This document shows, piece after piece, positions 1-5,957 of a DNA stretch of 10,124 bases. Source of the stretch: Gemmatimonadales bacterium (GTDB lineage: Bacteria; Gemmatimonadota; Gemmatimonadetes; Gemmatimonadales; GWC2-71-9). Each line of letters begins with the position of its first letter. The stretch's first letter is position 1. The stretch spans positions 1-10,124 of the forward strand of contig JAICPP010000115.1 of the NCBI GenBank assembly GCA_025929805.1, given 5' to 3'. The position numbers were made by a program, and so were the translations under genes. The notes below the pieces were generated by a model. That model searched no databases. It had not been told where the DNA came from and worked only from the letters and a program-made list of their open reading frames with translations.

Positions 1-1337
1 CCGGCGAGATCCACATCCACTCCCCGCTCGCCGGCGATGATCTGCGTGAGATCGATGGGGAAACCGAAGGTGTCGTACAGCTTGAACGCGTCGGCGCCCG
101 AGATCCTGCGCGCGCCGGAGTCGAAGATCTCCTCCAAACGTTTGAGGCCGCCCTCGATGGTCTCCAGGAACCGCCGTTCCTCTGTCTCGGTGACCTCGTG
201 GATATACTCCGACTTGGCCTTCAGCTCGGGATAGATGCCCCCCATCTGGTCGACCACGATGCGGGTGAGCGGCGCGAGAGTGGGCTCCCGCCGGCCGAGC
301 AGCCACGCGTGACGCACCGCGCGGCGGAGGATCCGGCGGAGAACGTACCCTCTGCCCTCGTTGCTGGGATACACCCCGTCAGCGAGCAAGAAGCTCACGG
401 CGCGGGCATGGTCGGCCAGAACCCGGTACGAGGCCCGTTCCTCGGCGCTGCGGTCGTAGGAGCGACCAACCAGTTCGCCTACCCGCTGGATGAGTGGGAG
501 AAATAAATCGGTATGGAAGTTGTCATCCTCTCCCTGCATGACCGCGGCGATTCGCTCCAGCCCAGCGCCGGTGTCAACCGAGGGCCGGGGAAGCGGTGTC
601 AGGGTTCCATCGGCTGACCGGTCGTACTGCATGAAGACCAGGTTCCAGATCTCCAGAAAGCGACCTTCTTCCGCCAGTCGTTCGAAATCCTCCTGAGGGA
701 TTACCTCGTCGGTACCGCGGTACGGCGGTACGGCGGTCTTGCTGCCAGGGTAGTCTACCGCCGTTCCGCCCCCGCCCTGCCGCCGTTCCGCCCATTCAAG
801 ATCCACGTAGATCTCCGTACACGGGCCGCACGGCCCGGTATCACCCATCTGCCAGAAGTTGTCCTTGTCACCCAGGCCATAGATACGATGATCGGGCAAG
901 CCCGAGATGTCTCGCCATAAAGCGCGGGCTTCATGGTCACCGTGGTGCACCGTGACTCGGAGACGCTCAGGCGCAATGCCCAGGTAGGATGGGTTGGTCA
1001 CGAACTCCCAGGCATAGGCGATCGCATCCCGCTTGAAGTAGTCCCCGAACGAGAAGTTGCCCAGCATCTCGAAAAAGGTGTGGTGTCTCTTGGTATGCCC
1101 CACCTGCTCGAGATCGTTGTGCTTGCCGCCCGCTCGCACACACTTCTGGCAGGTTGTCGCGCGAACATAGTCGCGCTGTTCCTGACCCAAGAAGACCCGC
1201 TTGAACTGAACCATCCCGGCGTTGGTGAACAACAGGGTTGGGTCGTCCGCAGGCACCAGTGACGAAGAAGGCACCTCGCGGTGCCCCCTGGCGACAAAGA
1301 AGTCGAGGAAGAGTCGGCGGATTGTGCCGGAGTTCAT
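1..1337 (-). CDS. alaS: Alanyl-tRNA synthetase, N-terminal half (truncated by window edge)
   Basis: Charges tRNA-Ala with alanine in the cytoplasm, using ATP. About 445 residues are visible, roughly half of the usual 870-900; the rest of the catalytic/tRNA-recognition region, the editing domain and the C-Ala domain lie off the left edge. The start at 1337 (ATG) gives the expected N-terminus MNSGTIRRLFLDFF followed by PSSSLVPADDPTLLFTNAGM (residues 23-42). Class II motifs are present: RATTCQKCVRAGGKHNDLEQVG (59-80, motif 2 region), HHTFFEMLGNFSFGDYF (85-101), GDTGPCGPCTEI (165-176), FLEIWNLVFMQ (227-237) and DTGAGLERIA (255-264, motif 3). Residues about 181-209 are an extra Gly/Pro-rich loop encoded by a short-period repeat pair (see the repeat at 716-792). 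No Shine-Dalgarno is visible before the ATG; a TATATT hexamer ends 6 nt upstream, so a leaderless transcript is possible. It follows recX on the same strand. Confidence 0.97.
   Translation of the reverse strand, partial: MNSGTIRRLFLDFFVARGHREVPSSSLVPADDPTLLFTNAGMVQFKRVFLGQEQRDYVRATTCQKCVRAGGKHNDLEQVGHTKRHHTFFEMLGNFSFGDYFKRDAIAYAWEFVTNPSYLGIAPERLRVTVHHGDHEARALWRDISGLPDHRIYGLGDKDNFWQMGDTGPCGPCTEIYVDLEWAERRQGGGGTAVDYPGSKTAVPPYRGTDEVIPQEDFERLAEEGRFLEIWNLVFMQYDRSADGTLTPLPRPSVDTGAGLERIAAVMQGEDDNFHTDLFLPLIQRVGELVGRSYDRSAEERASYRVLADHARAVSFLLADGVYPSNEGRGYVLRRILRRAVRHAWLLGRREPTLAPLTRIVVDQMGGIYPELKAKSEYIHEVTETEERRFLETIEGGLKRLEEIFDSGARRISGADAFKLYDTFGFPIDLTQIIAGERGVDVDLA
716..792. repeat. Inverted pair of 8-nt-periodic repeats inside alaS (element A)
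   Basis: The left array on the plus strand is CGCGGTAC, GGCGGTAC, GGCGGTCT (716-739). The right array is CTACCGCC, GTTCCGCC, a 6-nt unit, CTGCCGCC, GTTCCGCC (755-792), which read on the minus strand is again GGCGGNAN. The two arrays are therefore inverted; 724-737 and 757-770 can pair at 13 of 14 positions around a loop of about 19 nt. The element stays in frame and encodes AlaS residues about 181-209. The left array also holds the perfect palindrome GTACCGCGGTAC (712-723). Confidence 0.75.
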
Positions 1338-1345
1338 TGTGAGAA

Positions 1346-1351
1346 TATAGG
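1346..1351 (-). promoter_or_regulatory. Possible -10 box of a leaderless alaS promoter
   Basis: On the minus strand the bases just before the alaS ATG read CCTATATTCTCACAATG. TATATT (within about 1344-1349) is a fair -10 hexamer, and its spacing of 6 nt to the ATG would put the transcription start at or next to the start codon. No purine-rich ribosome-binding site lies in between. No good -35 hexamer is seen 16-18 nt further upstream, so this is tentative. Confidence 0.25.
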
Positions 1352-1373
1352 ATGGCGGGGCTATGGGTAGGGA

Positions 1374-1477
1374 GTCGCCAGTCGCCAGGTCTCAGTCACC
1401 AGTGGCAGAGCGCAAGGAGCTCTTCACCCTGAGCGCAGTGACTGAGGACTAGCGACTGGCAACTGGCGACTGACTAC
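1374..1477. repeat. Inverted pair of 7-nt-periodic repeats between alaS and recX (element B)
   Basis: The left array on the plus strand is GTCGCCA, GTCGCCA, GGTCTCA, GTCACCA, GTGGCAG (1374-1408). The right array is TGAGGAC, TAGCGAC, TGGCAAC, TGGCGAC, TGACTAC (1443-1477), whose minus-strand reading is again GTCGCCA-like. AGTCGCCAGT (1373-1382) and ACTGGCGACT (1462-1471) are perfect reverse complements. The right array encodes the last residues of RecX and supplies its TAG stop. The pair could form a long stem after recX and might attenuate transcription into alaS, but no U-run is visible. Confidence 0.75.
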
Positions 1478-2108
1478 TCACAACCCGATCCACAATCTCC
1501 GTCACCTCCCGCCCGGTAAACCCGCGTCGCGCCAGGTACGCCACGAGGCGTCGACGCCTGGTTTGTCGGGGCAGCGCGACCAATTGAGCAGCCCGCTTCT
1601 GGGCGAGGGCGAGCGGTACCGCGGTGCGGTCACTGCCCTCCGGCCATTGAGCCGCCAGGGCCCGGTCGATCACTCCCCGTTCAACGCCCATCGAGAGGAG
1701 GTCTCGGGTGAGTCGAGCAGGACCCCGTCCCCGGGCCGCCCTGGTTTGCACGTAGCCCTCTGCAAAGGCAGCATCGTCGAGCAACCCCAGCTCGGCTGCC
1801 CGTTCGAGAGCCGCTTCCACCGCTGACCGAGGATGGCCCTTCCGCTGGAGTCGTCGGCCCAGATCTCCCCGGGCATAGGAGCGGACCTCGAGAGAACGAA
1901 GCACGGTGCGAAATGCCGCTTCGATGTCTGCCGCAGCGCCGAGCCGCTCGTGCAATGGCAGGTCGAGCTCGCGCCCGACGGTGAGTCCCTCACGAGCCAC
2001 GACCTCACGCGTTACGGCGCCGAAGCGGAGGCCGTCGATCTCGATTCGAACGGCTCCGGGGCGACGCGGGTCGGATTCGAGAGCGGTTATGCGGGGGAGG
2101 GCATTCAC
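1449..2108 (-). CDS. recX: Regulatory protein RecX
   Basis: Small helical protein that binds RecA and normally limits RecA filament growth and recombinase activity in the cytoplasm. Length is 219 aa, somewhat longer than many RecX proteins. The family's three-helix repeats are recognisable: RSLEVRSYARGDLGRRLQRKG (71-91), LERAAELGLLDDAAFAEGYVQTR (101-123, with the typical G-LDD-FA-YV pattern), GRGPARLTRDLLSMGV (127-142) and a C-terminal repeat with YLARRGFTGREVTEIV (191-206). The start is a GTG at 2108, only 3 nt after the recA stop, which supports translational coupling. The final residues SSQSPVASR are not family-like: they are encoded by the heptad repeat at 1443-1477, which also gives the stop codon, so the native C-terminus was probably altered by that repeat. 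The preceding core looks intact. Confidence 0.93.
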   Translation of the reverse strand: MNALPRITALESDPRRPGAVRIEIDGLRFGAVTREVVAREGLTVGRELDLPLHERLGAAADIEAAFRTVLRSLEVRSYARGDLGRRLQRKGHPRSAVEAALERAAELGLLDDAAFAEGYVQTRAARGRGPARLTRDLLSMGVERGVIDRALAAQWPEGSDRTAVPLALAQKRAAQLVALPRQTRRRRLVAYLARRGFTGREVTEIVDRVVSSQSPVASR

Positions 2109-2111
2109 CAG

Positions 2112-3173
2112 CTAATCCGCTTCGTCCCCGGCCACCGCACCCACACCAACCGGTGCACGCATGCCGAGGAGCTCTTTGACCTTTCCCTCGACTTCGGTCA
2201 GGAGCATCGGATTGTCCCGCAGGAAAAGCTTGGCATTCTCCCGGCCCTGACCGATTCGCTGATCACCGTACGAGTACCAGGCACCCGACTTCTGAATGAT
2301 GCCGGCCTCCGATGCCAGATCGACCAGCAACGAGGTATGGCTGATCCCCTCGTCGAACATCACATCGAACTCGGCTTGCCGGAACGGTGGCGCGACCTTG
2401 TTCTTGACGACCTTGACCCGAACGTGATTGCCAATGACCGTCTCACGCTCCTTGACCGGCCCGATGCGCCGAATGTCGAGCCGGAGTGAGGCGTAGAACT
2501 TGAGCGCCTTGCCGCCGGTGGTCGTCTCGGGATTGCCGAACATGACCCCGATCTTTTCGCGGAGCTGGTTAATGAACACTACGGCGCAGTTGGAGCGGTT
2601 GATGGCGCCGGCCAGCTTGCGGAGTGCCTGGCTCATCAGCCGGGCCTGCAGGCCCACGTGGCTATCTCCCATCTCGCCTTCGATTTCAGCCTTGGGAACC
2701 AGCGCGGCAACGGAATCGATGACTACCAGGTCGACCGCGCCGGACCGGACCAGGATCTCGACGATCTCGAGCGCCTGCTCGCCGGTATCAGGCTGCGAGA
2801 CCAGGAGGTTTTCGATATCCACGCCCAACTTCTTGGCATACTCGATATCCAGGGCGTGCTCCGCATCCACATAGGCGGCCACTCCACCGGCCTTCTGGAC
2901 GTTGGCGGCCAGGTGGAGCGTGAGGGTGGTCTTGCCGGAGGACTCGGGACCATAGATCTCGGTGATGCGGCCGCGAGGGATGCCGCCTACCCCGGTGGCC
3001 GCATCGAGGTTGATGGCACCGGTGGGAATGGCGGCCACTTTGACCCGAGGCGTCTCCGACCCCATGCGCATGATGGCCCCCTTGCCGAGCTGCTTCTCGA
3101 TTTGGGAGATGGCGAGCCCGAGTGCCTTGCGGCGGTCGGCCTCGAGCCGGCTTTCGTCAGGAGCAGCAGCCAT
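2112..3173 (-). CDS. recA: Recombinase RecA
   Basis: ATP-dependent strand-exchange protein that forms filaments on single-stranded DNA, repairs breaks by homologous recombination and activates LexA self-cleavage. At 353 aa it is full length. Residues: Walker A GPESSGKT 75-82, the catalytic-glutamate segment VDAEHALD (102-109), Walker B VDLVVID 147-153, loop L1 PKAEIEGEMGDSHVG (160-174), NQLREKIGVMFGNPETTTGG (202-221, including loop L2), KFYASLRLDIRR (225-236) and the C-terminal domain WYSYGDQRIGQGRENA (299-314). The C-terminal tail is short and only weakly acidic (GDEAD). The start at 3173 is preceded by AGAGGA with good spacing. A perfect inverted repeat TTTGCT-N5-AGCAAA lies 28 nt upstream of the ATG and may be an operator. 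recX follows after 3 nt. Confidence 0.99.
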   Translation of the reverse strand: MAAAPDESRLEADRRKALGLAISQIEKQLGKGAIMRMGSETPRVKVAAIPTGAINLDAATGVGGIPRGRITEIYGPESSGKTTLTLHLAANVQKAGGVAAYVDAEHALDIEYAKKLGVDIENLLVSQPDTGEQALEIVEILVRSGAVDLVVIDSVAALVPKAEIEGEMGDSHVGLQARLMSQALRKLAGAINRSNCAVVFINQLREKIGVMFGNPETTTGGKALKFYASLRLDIRRIGPVKERETVIGNHVRVKVVKNKVAPPFRQAEFDVMFDEGISHTSLLVDLASEAGIIQKSGAWYSYGDQRIGQGRENAKLFLRDNPMLLTEVEGKVKELLGMRAPVGVGAVAGDEAD

Positions 3174-3201
3174 GGAATCCTCTAATGAAAAAGTGACTGA
3201 T

Positions 3202-3218
3202 TTTGCTACATGAGCAAA
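3202..3218. promoter_or_regulatory. Perfect inverted repeat upstream of recA, candidate operator
   Basis: TTTGCT-ACATG-AGCAAA (read on the plus strand) has 6-bp perfectly complementary arms around a 5-bp spacer. It lies 28 nt before the recA start codon, in AT-richer DNA than its surroundings, where an SOS operator would be expected. It does not match the LexA boxes I know (CTGT-N8-ACAG, GAAC-N4-GTTC, GTTC-N7-GTTC), but LexA sites differ strongly between phyla. Operator function is inference. Confidence 0.35.
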
Positions 3219-3279
3219 CTGGAATCCAACCTAATACCGAAGGATTTCCGAAGCAATAGTGGCGGAGTGGACGATTTTT

Positions 3280-3581
3280 GGACACTAAGAACCTGGGACC
3301 GGGGACCAGGGTTATTCCTTTTCCTTCTTCTTTCGAAGTCGAGCAATCAAGGCACCGAGCTTACGCCCGATCTCCCGAGCGCCGTCAGGAGGTGCTCCTC
3401 CCGCTCCGTACTGATGTAATTCAAACGTTGTGCAATCCGAATGTGTGTTTCCAGCTCCAGCAAGTGAGTAAGACGCGAGCACGAGCTCCATGGCCCGCTG
3501 CCATACTCTCAGGTCCCGGTAGTCGCGGATCTCTCCACTTTCACCCGGTCCCCGGTTCCTGGTCCCTGGTCCCCGATCACA
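3280..3581. repeat. Inverted pair of 7-nt-periodic GGTCCCN repeats flanking a dead gene (element C)
   Basis: The left array on the plus strand is GGACACT, AAGAACC, TGGGACC, GGGGACC, AGGGTTA (3280-3314, the first unit set 1 nt out). The right array is GGTCCCC, GGTTCCT, GGTCCCT, GGTCCCC, GATCACA (3547-3581). The minus-strand reading of the left array has the same GGTCCCC, GGTCCCA, GGTTCTT units, so the arrays are inverted. The left array overlaps the stop codon of the four-helix-bundle pseudogene. The right array contains the yraN stop codon (3577-3579). The arrays thus bracket the pseudogene almost exactly. Confidence 0.75.
3312..3536 (-). pseudogene. Decayed four-helix-bundle protein of the 23S rRNA intervening-sequence (S23/IVP) family
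   Basis: Intact members are about 115-130 aa helical bundles found in 23S rRNA intervening sequences and as orphan genes; their role is unclear. Here the first helix is clear in one frame: IRDYRDLRVWQRAMELVLASYSLA (about 3530 down to 3459). The family's central part (the region usually reading like QLRRA...NIAEG) is missing. The third-helix segment LTHLLELETHIRIAQRLNYIS, then TEREEHLLTAL, follows in a different frame. The last helix REIGRKLGALIARLRKKKEKE returns to the first frame and ends at TAA (3312-3314). No start codon sits in frame before helix 1. I read this as an internal deletion plus frameshifts, hence non-functional. It lies between the two inverted heptad arrays of element C, in the recA-yraN gap. 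Confidence 0.75.
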
Positions 3582-3993
3582 GCCATCCCCTTCCCAACCG
3601 CCACGCATCCTCCACGTGCTCCACGCTGTACTGGCCTGAGCCCTGATCCTGCACCGCAACGACATCGAACCGGTACTCGTCTTCCGGACGTCCATAGCGG
3701 AGCCGCCAGAGCGAGGCGACCTTGGCGATGGTGGATTGCTTCCGATTCCCCACCGCCTCCACCCCGCTGCCCTGAGTGACCGATCGCCTGGTCTTGACCT
3801 CGACGAATGCCACCGTGTTCCCGCGACGGACCACGAGATCCAAGTCGTGCCGCCCCAGCCGAAAGCGGTGAGCCTCGATCTCCCATCCGCAGGAGATGAG
3901 ATAGGCCATAGCGGTACGTTCTCCCCAGAGCCCTCGAAGCTGCCGCAGATCCTCCCATTCAGTCGTCGGTATGAAGTCGCGGGTGCTTGTCAC
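3577..3993 (-). CDS. yraN: YraN family (UPF0102) putative endonuclease-fold protein
   Basis: Small cytoplasmic protein of the widely conserved UPF0102 family, which has a restriction-endonuclease-like fold; its biological role is unsettled. At 138 aa it is slightly longer than the usual 115-130. Family landmarks are GLWGERTAMAYLISCGWEI (21-39), LGRHDLDLVVRRGNTVAFVEVKTRR (46-70) and RFDVVAV (108-114). The putative catalytic Asp and the E-V-K of FVEVK are present, but the usual GEIDLI reads RHDLDLV here. The start is a GTG at 3993 without a clear Shine-Dalgarno; the N-terminal 20 residues are not conserved, so the true start could be slightly internal, although no better ATG is available. The stop codon lies inside the heptad array at 3547-3581. 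The gene diverges from the symporter at 4206. Confidence 0.88.
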   Translation of the reverse strand: MTSTRDFIPTTEWEDLRQLRGLWGERTAMAYLISCGWEIEAHRFRLGRHDLDLVVRRGNTVAFVEVKTRRSVTQGSGVEAVGNRKQSTIAKVASLWRLRYGRPEDEYRFDVVAVQDQGSGQYSVEHVEDAWRLGRGWL

Positions 3994-4205
3994 CCCAGAG
4001 GCTACTGCAAGGAGAGCTTCGGAGCGGGATCATTTCGGAGAGGACGGGACCCGAAATCTGCGGCAGCTACCGGGCTAACCGGCATCGCTCTATCGTATGT
4101 TTGCCTGACCTTTCTAGTTCCCGCGGCGCTTTGCAACCGCGAGAAGCACCGTGACTATTTCCGTGAACTGGCGCATCTTGCCTTCCCAACCATGATGAGG
4201 ATCCA
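3994..4205. other. Divergent intergenic region yraN / symporter
   Basis: No coding or RNA gene is recognised in these 212 nt. It must carry the symporter promoter and probably that of yraN. A weak plus-strand candidate is TTGCAA (4131-4136), 18 nt, CTATTT (4155-4160). An inverted repeat ATTTCGG (4032-4038) / CCGAAAT (4051-4057) with a 12-nt loop is present but has no T-run, so it is not an obvious terminator. GAGG at 4197-4200 is the symporter ribosome-binding site. None of the short-period repeats seen elsewhere occur here. Confidence 0.4.
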
Positions 4206-5852
4206 GTGAGCGCCCTCGATTGGGTAGTGATCGCCTTGTACTTCCTGCTGGTGTTCGGGGTCGCCATTTGGGCTACCCGGCGAGAGCGAACCACGCAAGA
4301 AACCTCGACCGGTTACTTCCTGGCGGGCCGGCATGCCGGCTGGTTTATCGTAGGCGCCTCACTGTTTGCCTCGAACATCGGGGCCGAGCATCTGGTTGGC
4401 CTGGCCGGCACCGGGGCGGCAAGTGGGGTCGCCGTCGGTCAGTTCGAGGTGCTCGCCTCGCTCATCCTGCTCCTGCTGGCGTGGGTATTCGTTCCGTTCT
4501 ATCTCCGCAGCGGCGTCTTCACCATGCCGGAGTTCCTCGAGCGCCGTTACTCCAAAGGAGCGCGACGGTATCTCGCCATTATCTCGATCATCGGCTATGT
4601 GCTCACCAAGATCTCCGTCACCATTGCGGCAGGCGGGATCGTGTTCGAGACCCTCATGGGCGTGAACTTCTGGACCGGCGCCATCGTGGTGGTCATCGCG
4701 ACCGGAGTCTACACGGTATTCGGCGGTCTCACCGCCGTGTTGTACACCGACCTGCTCCAGCTCTTCGTGCTCATCGGGGGAGCGCTGACGGTCACAGTTG
4801 CCGGGCTTGCGGCACTGGGCGGGTGGGACATGATGGTCCAGTCCGTCGGCCAGGACTTCCTCTCGGTGTGGAGGCCGGCCACCGATCCGAACTTTCCCTG
4901 GACCGGCATCCTCTTCGGAGCGCCGATACTGGGCGTCTGGTACTGGTGCACCGACCAGTTCATCGTGCAGCGGGTGCTCTCCGCTCGTAATCAGGATCAG
5001 GCTCGACGGGGGTCCATCTTCGGCGGGTTCCTCAAGCTCCTCCCCATTTTCCTCTTTGTCATTCCGGGCGTCGTGGCCCATGCGCTGGCGAAGCAGGGAC
5101 GTCTCACGCTGGAAGCGCCGGACCAAGCCCTGCCCACGCTGGTGGGCGCATTGCTGCCCTCGGGGCTCCGGGGAGTGGTCGTGGCCGGGCTGCTGGCCGC
5201 CTTGATGAGCTCGCTTTCGGGCGTCTTCAACTCGTGCGCCACGCTCATCACCTGGGATATCTACCGGGAGGCCCGGCCCAGAGCGTCAGAGCGACAGCTC
5301 GTATTGGTGGGACAGGCGTCCACGGCAATCCTGGTGGGCTTCGGCCTGTTATGGATCCCGCTGATGCGGCTCATCTCGGGTCAGCTCTATCAATATATCC
5401 AGAGCGTCCAGGCATACATCTCACCCCCAATCGCGTCGGTGTTTCTCCTGGGAGTCTTCTGGCGGCGGGTCAACGCGCAGGGCGCGATGACCGCACTCAT
5501 CCTCGGCTTCATCCTGGGAATGGGACGGCTGGCGGCCGAACTGACGAAGCAATCGCTGAGCGGATGGATGTTGCTCTATGCGGAGATCAACTTCCTGCAC
5601 TTTGCTCTACTGCTGTTCGTGATCTGCACCGCGGCCCTAGTGCTGGTGAGCCTGGCCACAGCTCCGCCGAGCTACGAGAAGATCGCGGGCCTTACCTATG
5701 CATTGGCTGACGCAGCCCAGTCGGCCCGCTCCAAGACCCACGCACCGTTTCCTGCCGCCGATGTCTCGGATCCGCGGTGGCGCCGTGCGGACCTCGTGCT
5801 CAGCGTGGTGCTCGTGCTGTGTGTGGGCCTGATTTGGTGGTACTTCTCGTGA
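4206..5852 (+). CDS. Sodium/solute symporter, SGLT type (SSS family)
   Basis: Inner-membrane secondary transporter of the sodium:solute symporter family, coupling Na+ entry to uptake of a small solute. The closest type by motif is the SGLT (sugar / myo-inositol) branch, but the substrate cannot be read from sequence. At 548 aa with about 14 hydrophobic segments it is complete: TM1 about 5-24, the FASNIGAEHLVGLAGTGAASG signature 54-74, TM segments through the middle, WYWCTDQFIVQRVLSA 245-260, and the Na+-site helix AGLLAALMSSLSGVFNSCATL 327-347 with the conserved serines. The last helix is at about 528-546. The start is a GTG at 4206 with GAGG 5 nt before it. It is the only plus-strand gene, flanked divergently by yraN and convergently by ftsK, so it is probably transcribed alone. 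Its stop codon is followed directly by the octad repeat array of element D. Confidence 0.94.
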   Translation: MSALDWVVIALYFLLVFGVAIWATRRERTTQETSTGYFLAGRHAGWFIVGASLFASNIGAEHLVGLAGTGAASGVAVGQFEVLASLILLLLAWVFVPFYLRSGVFTMPEFLERRYSKGARRYLAIISIIGYVLTKISVTIAAGGIVFETLMGVNFWTGAIVVVIATGVYTVFGGLTAVLYTDLLQLFVLIGGALTVTVAGLAALGGWDMMVQSVGQDFLSVWRPATDPNFPWTGILFGAPILGVWYWCTDQFIVQRVLSARNQDQARRGSIFGGFLKLLPIFLFVIPGVVAHALAKQGRLTLEAPDQALPTLVGALLPSGLRGVVVAGLLAALMSSLSGVFNSCATLITWDIYREARPRASERQLVLVGQASTAILVGFGLLWIPLMRLISGQLYQYIQSVQAYISPPIASVFLLGVFWRRVNAQGAMTALILGFILGMGRLAAELTKQSLSGWMLLYAEINFLHFALLLFVICTAALVLVSLATAPPSYEKIAGLTYALADAAQSARSKTHAPFPAADVSDPRWRRADLVLSVVLVLCVGLIWWYFS

Positions 5853-5957
5853 GGCGGGTAGTCGGGTCAGCGGGTAAGGCGGGGTTGGGCAATGAAGCTC
5901 CCCCAGCAGATACACGTCTTTTACCTGCACCCTTCACCTACTTACCCGCTTACCCGC
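5853..5957. repeat. Inverted pair of 8-nt-periodic GCGGGTAA repeats filling the convergent gap (element D)
   Basis: The left array on the plus strand is GGCGGGTA, GTCGGGTC, AGCGGGTA, AGGCGGGG, TTGGGCAA (5853-5892). The right array is TGCACCCT, TCACCTAC, TTACCCGC, TTACCCGC (5926-5957); its minus-strand reading is GCGGGTAA, GCGGGTAA, GTAGGTGA, AGGGTGCA. GCGGGTAAG (5870-5878) pairs perfectly with CTTACCCGC (5941-5949, and again 5949-5957). The array begins at the base after the symporter stop, and the ftsK TAA (5950-5952) is part of a repeat unit. The stem could serve as a bidirectional terminator for the two convergent genes. Bases 5856-5884 fit the four-tract G-quadruplex pattern with loops of 5, 5 and 6 nt. 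Confidence 0.8.

Noticed and set aside
1374..1477. Possible CRISPR array
   Set aside because: Units are only 7 nt, contiguous, degenerate and in inverted arrays; there are no spacers of constant length and no cas genes.
1833..2489. Plus-strand open frame of 218 codons opposite recA and recX
   Set aside because: It is antisense to two clearly conserved genes and shows no family motif.
3509..3958. Minus-strand open frame of 149 codons overlapping yraN
   Set aside because: It is frame-shifted within yraN, whose own frame carries the FVEVK and other family motifs; the frame also runs through the repeat array.
4032..4057. Inverted repeat ATTTCGG / CCGAAAT as a terminator or small RNA
   Set aside because: Arms are only 7 bp with a 12-nt loop, no T-run follows, and no gene ends nearby; it could occur by chance.
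4220..5126. Long open frames of about 255 codons on both strands across the symporter
   Set aside because: They are GC-rich shadow frames, full of Arg, His, Gly and Pro without recognisable motifs, opposite or overlapping a convincing 548-aa membrane transporter.
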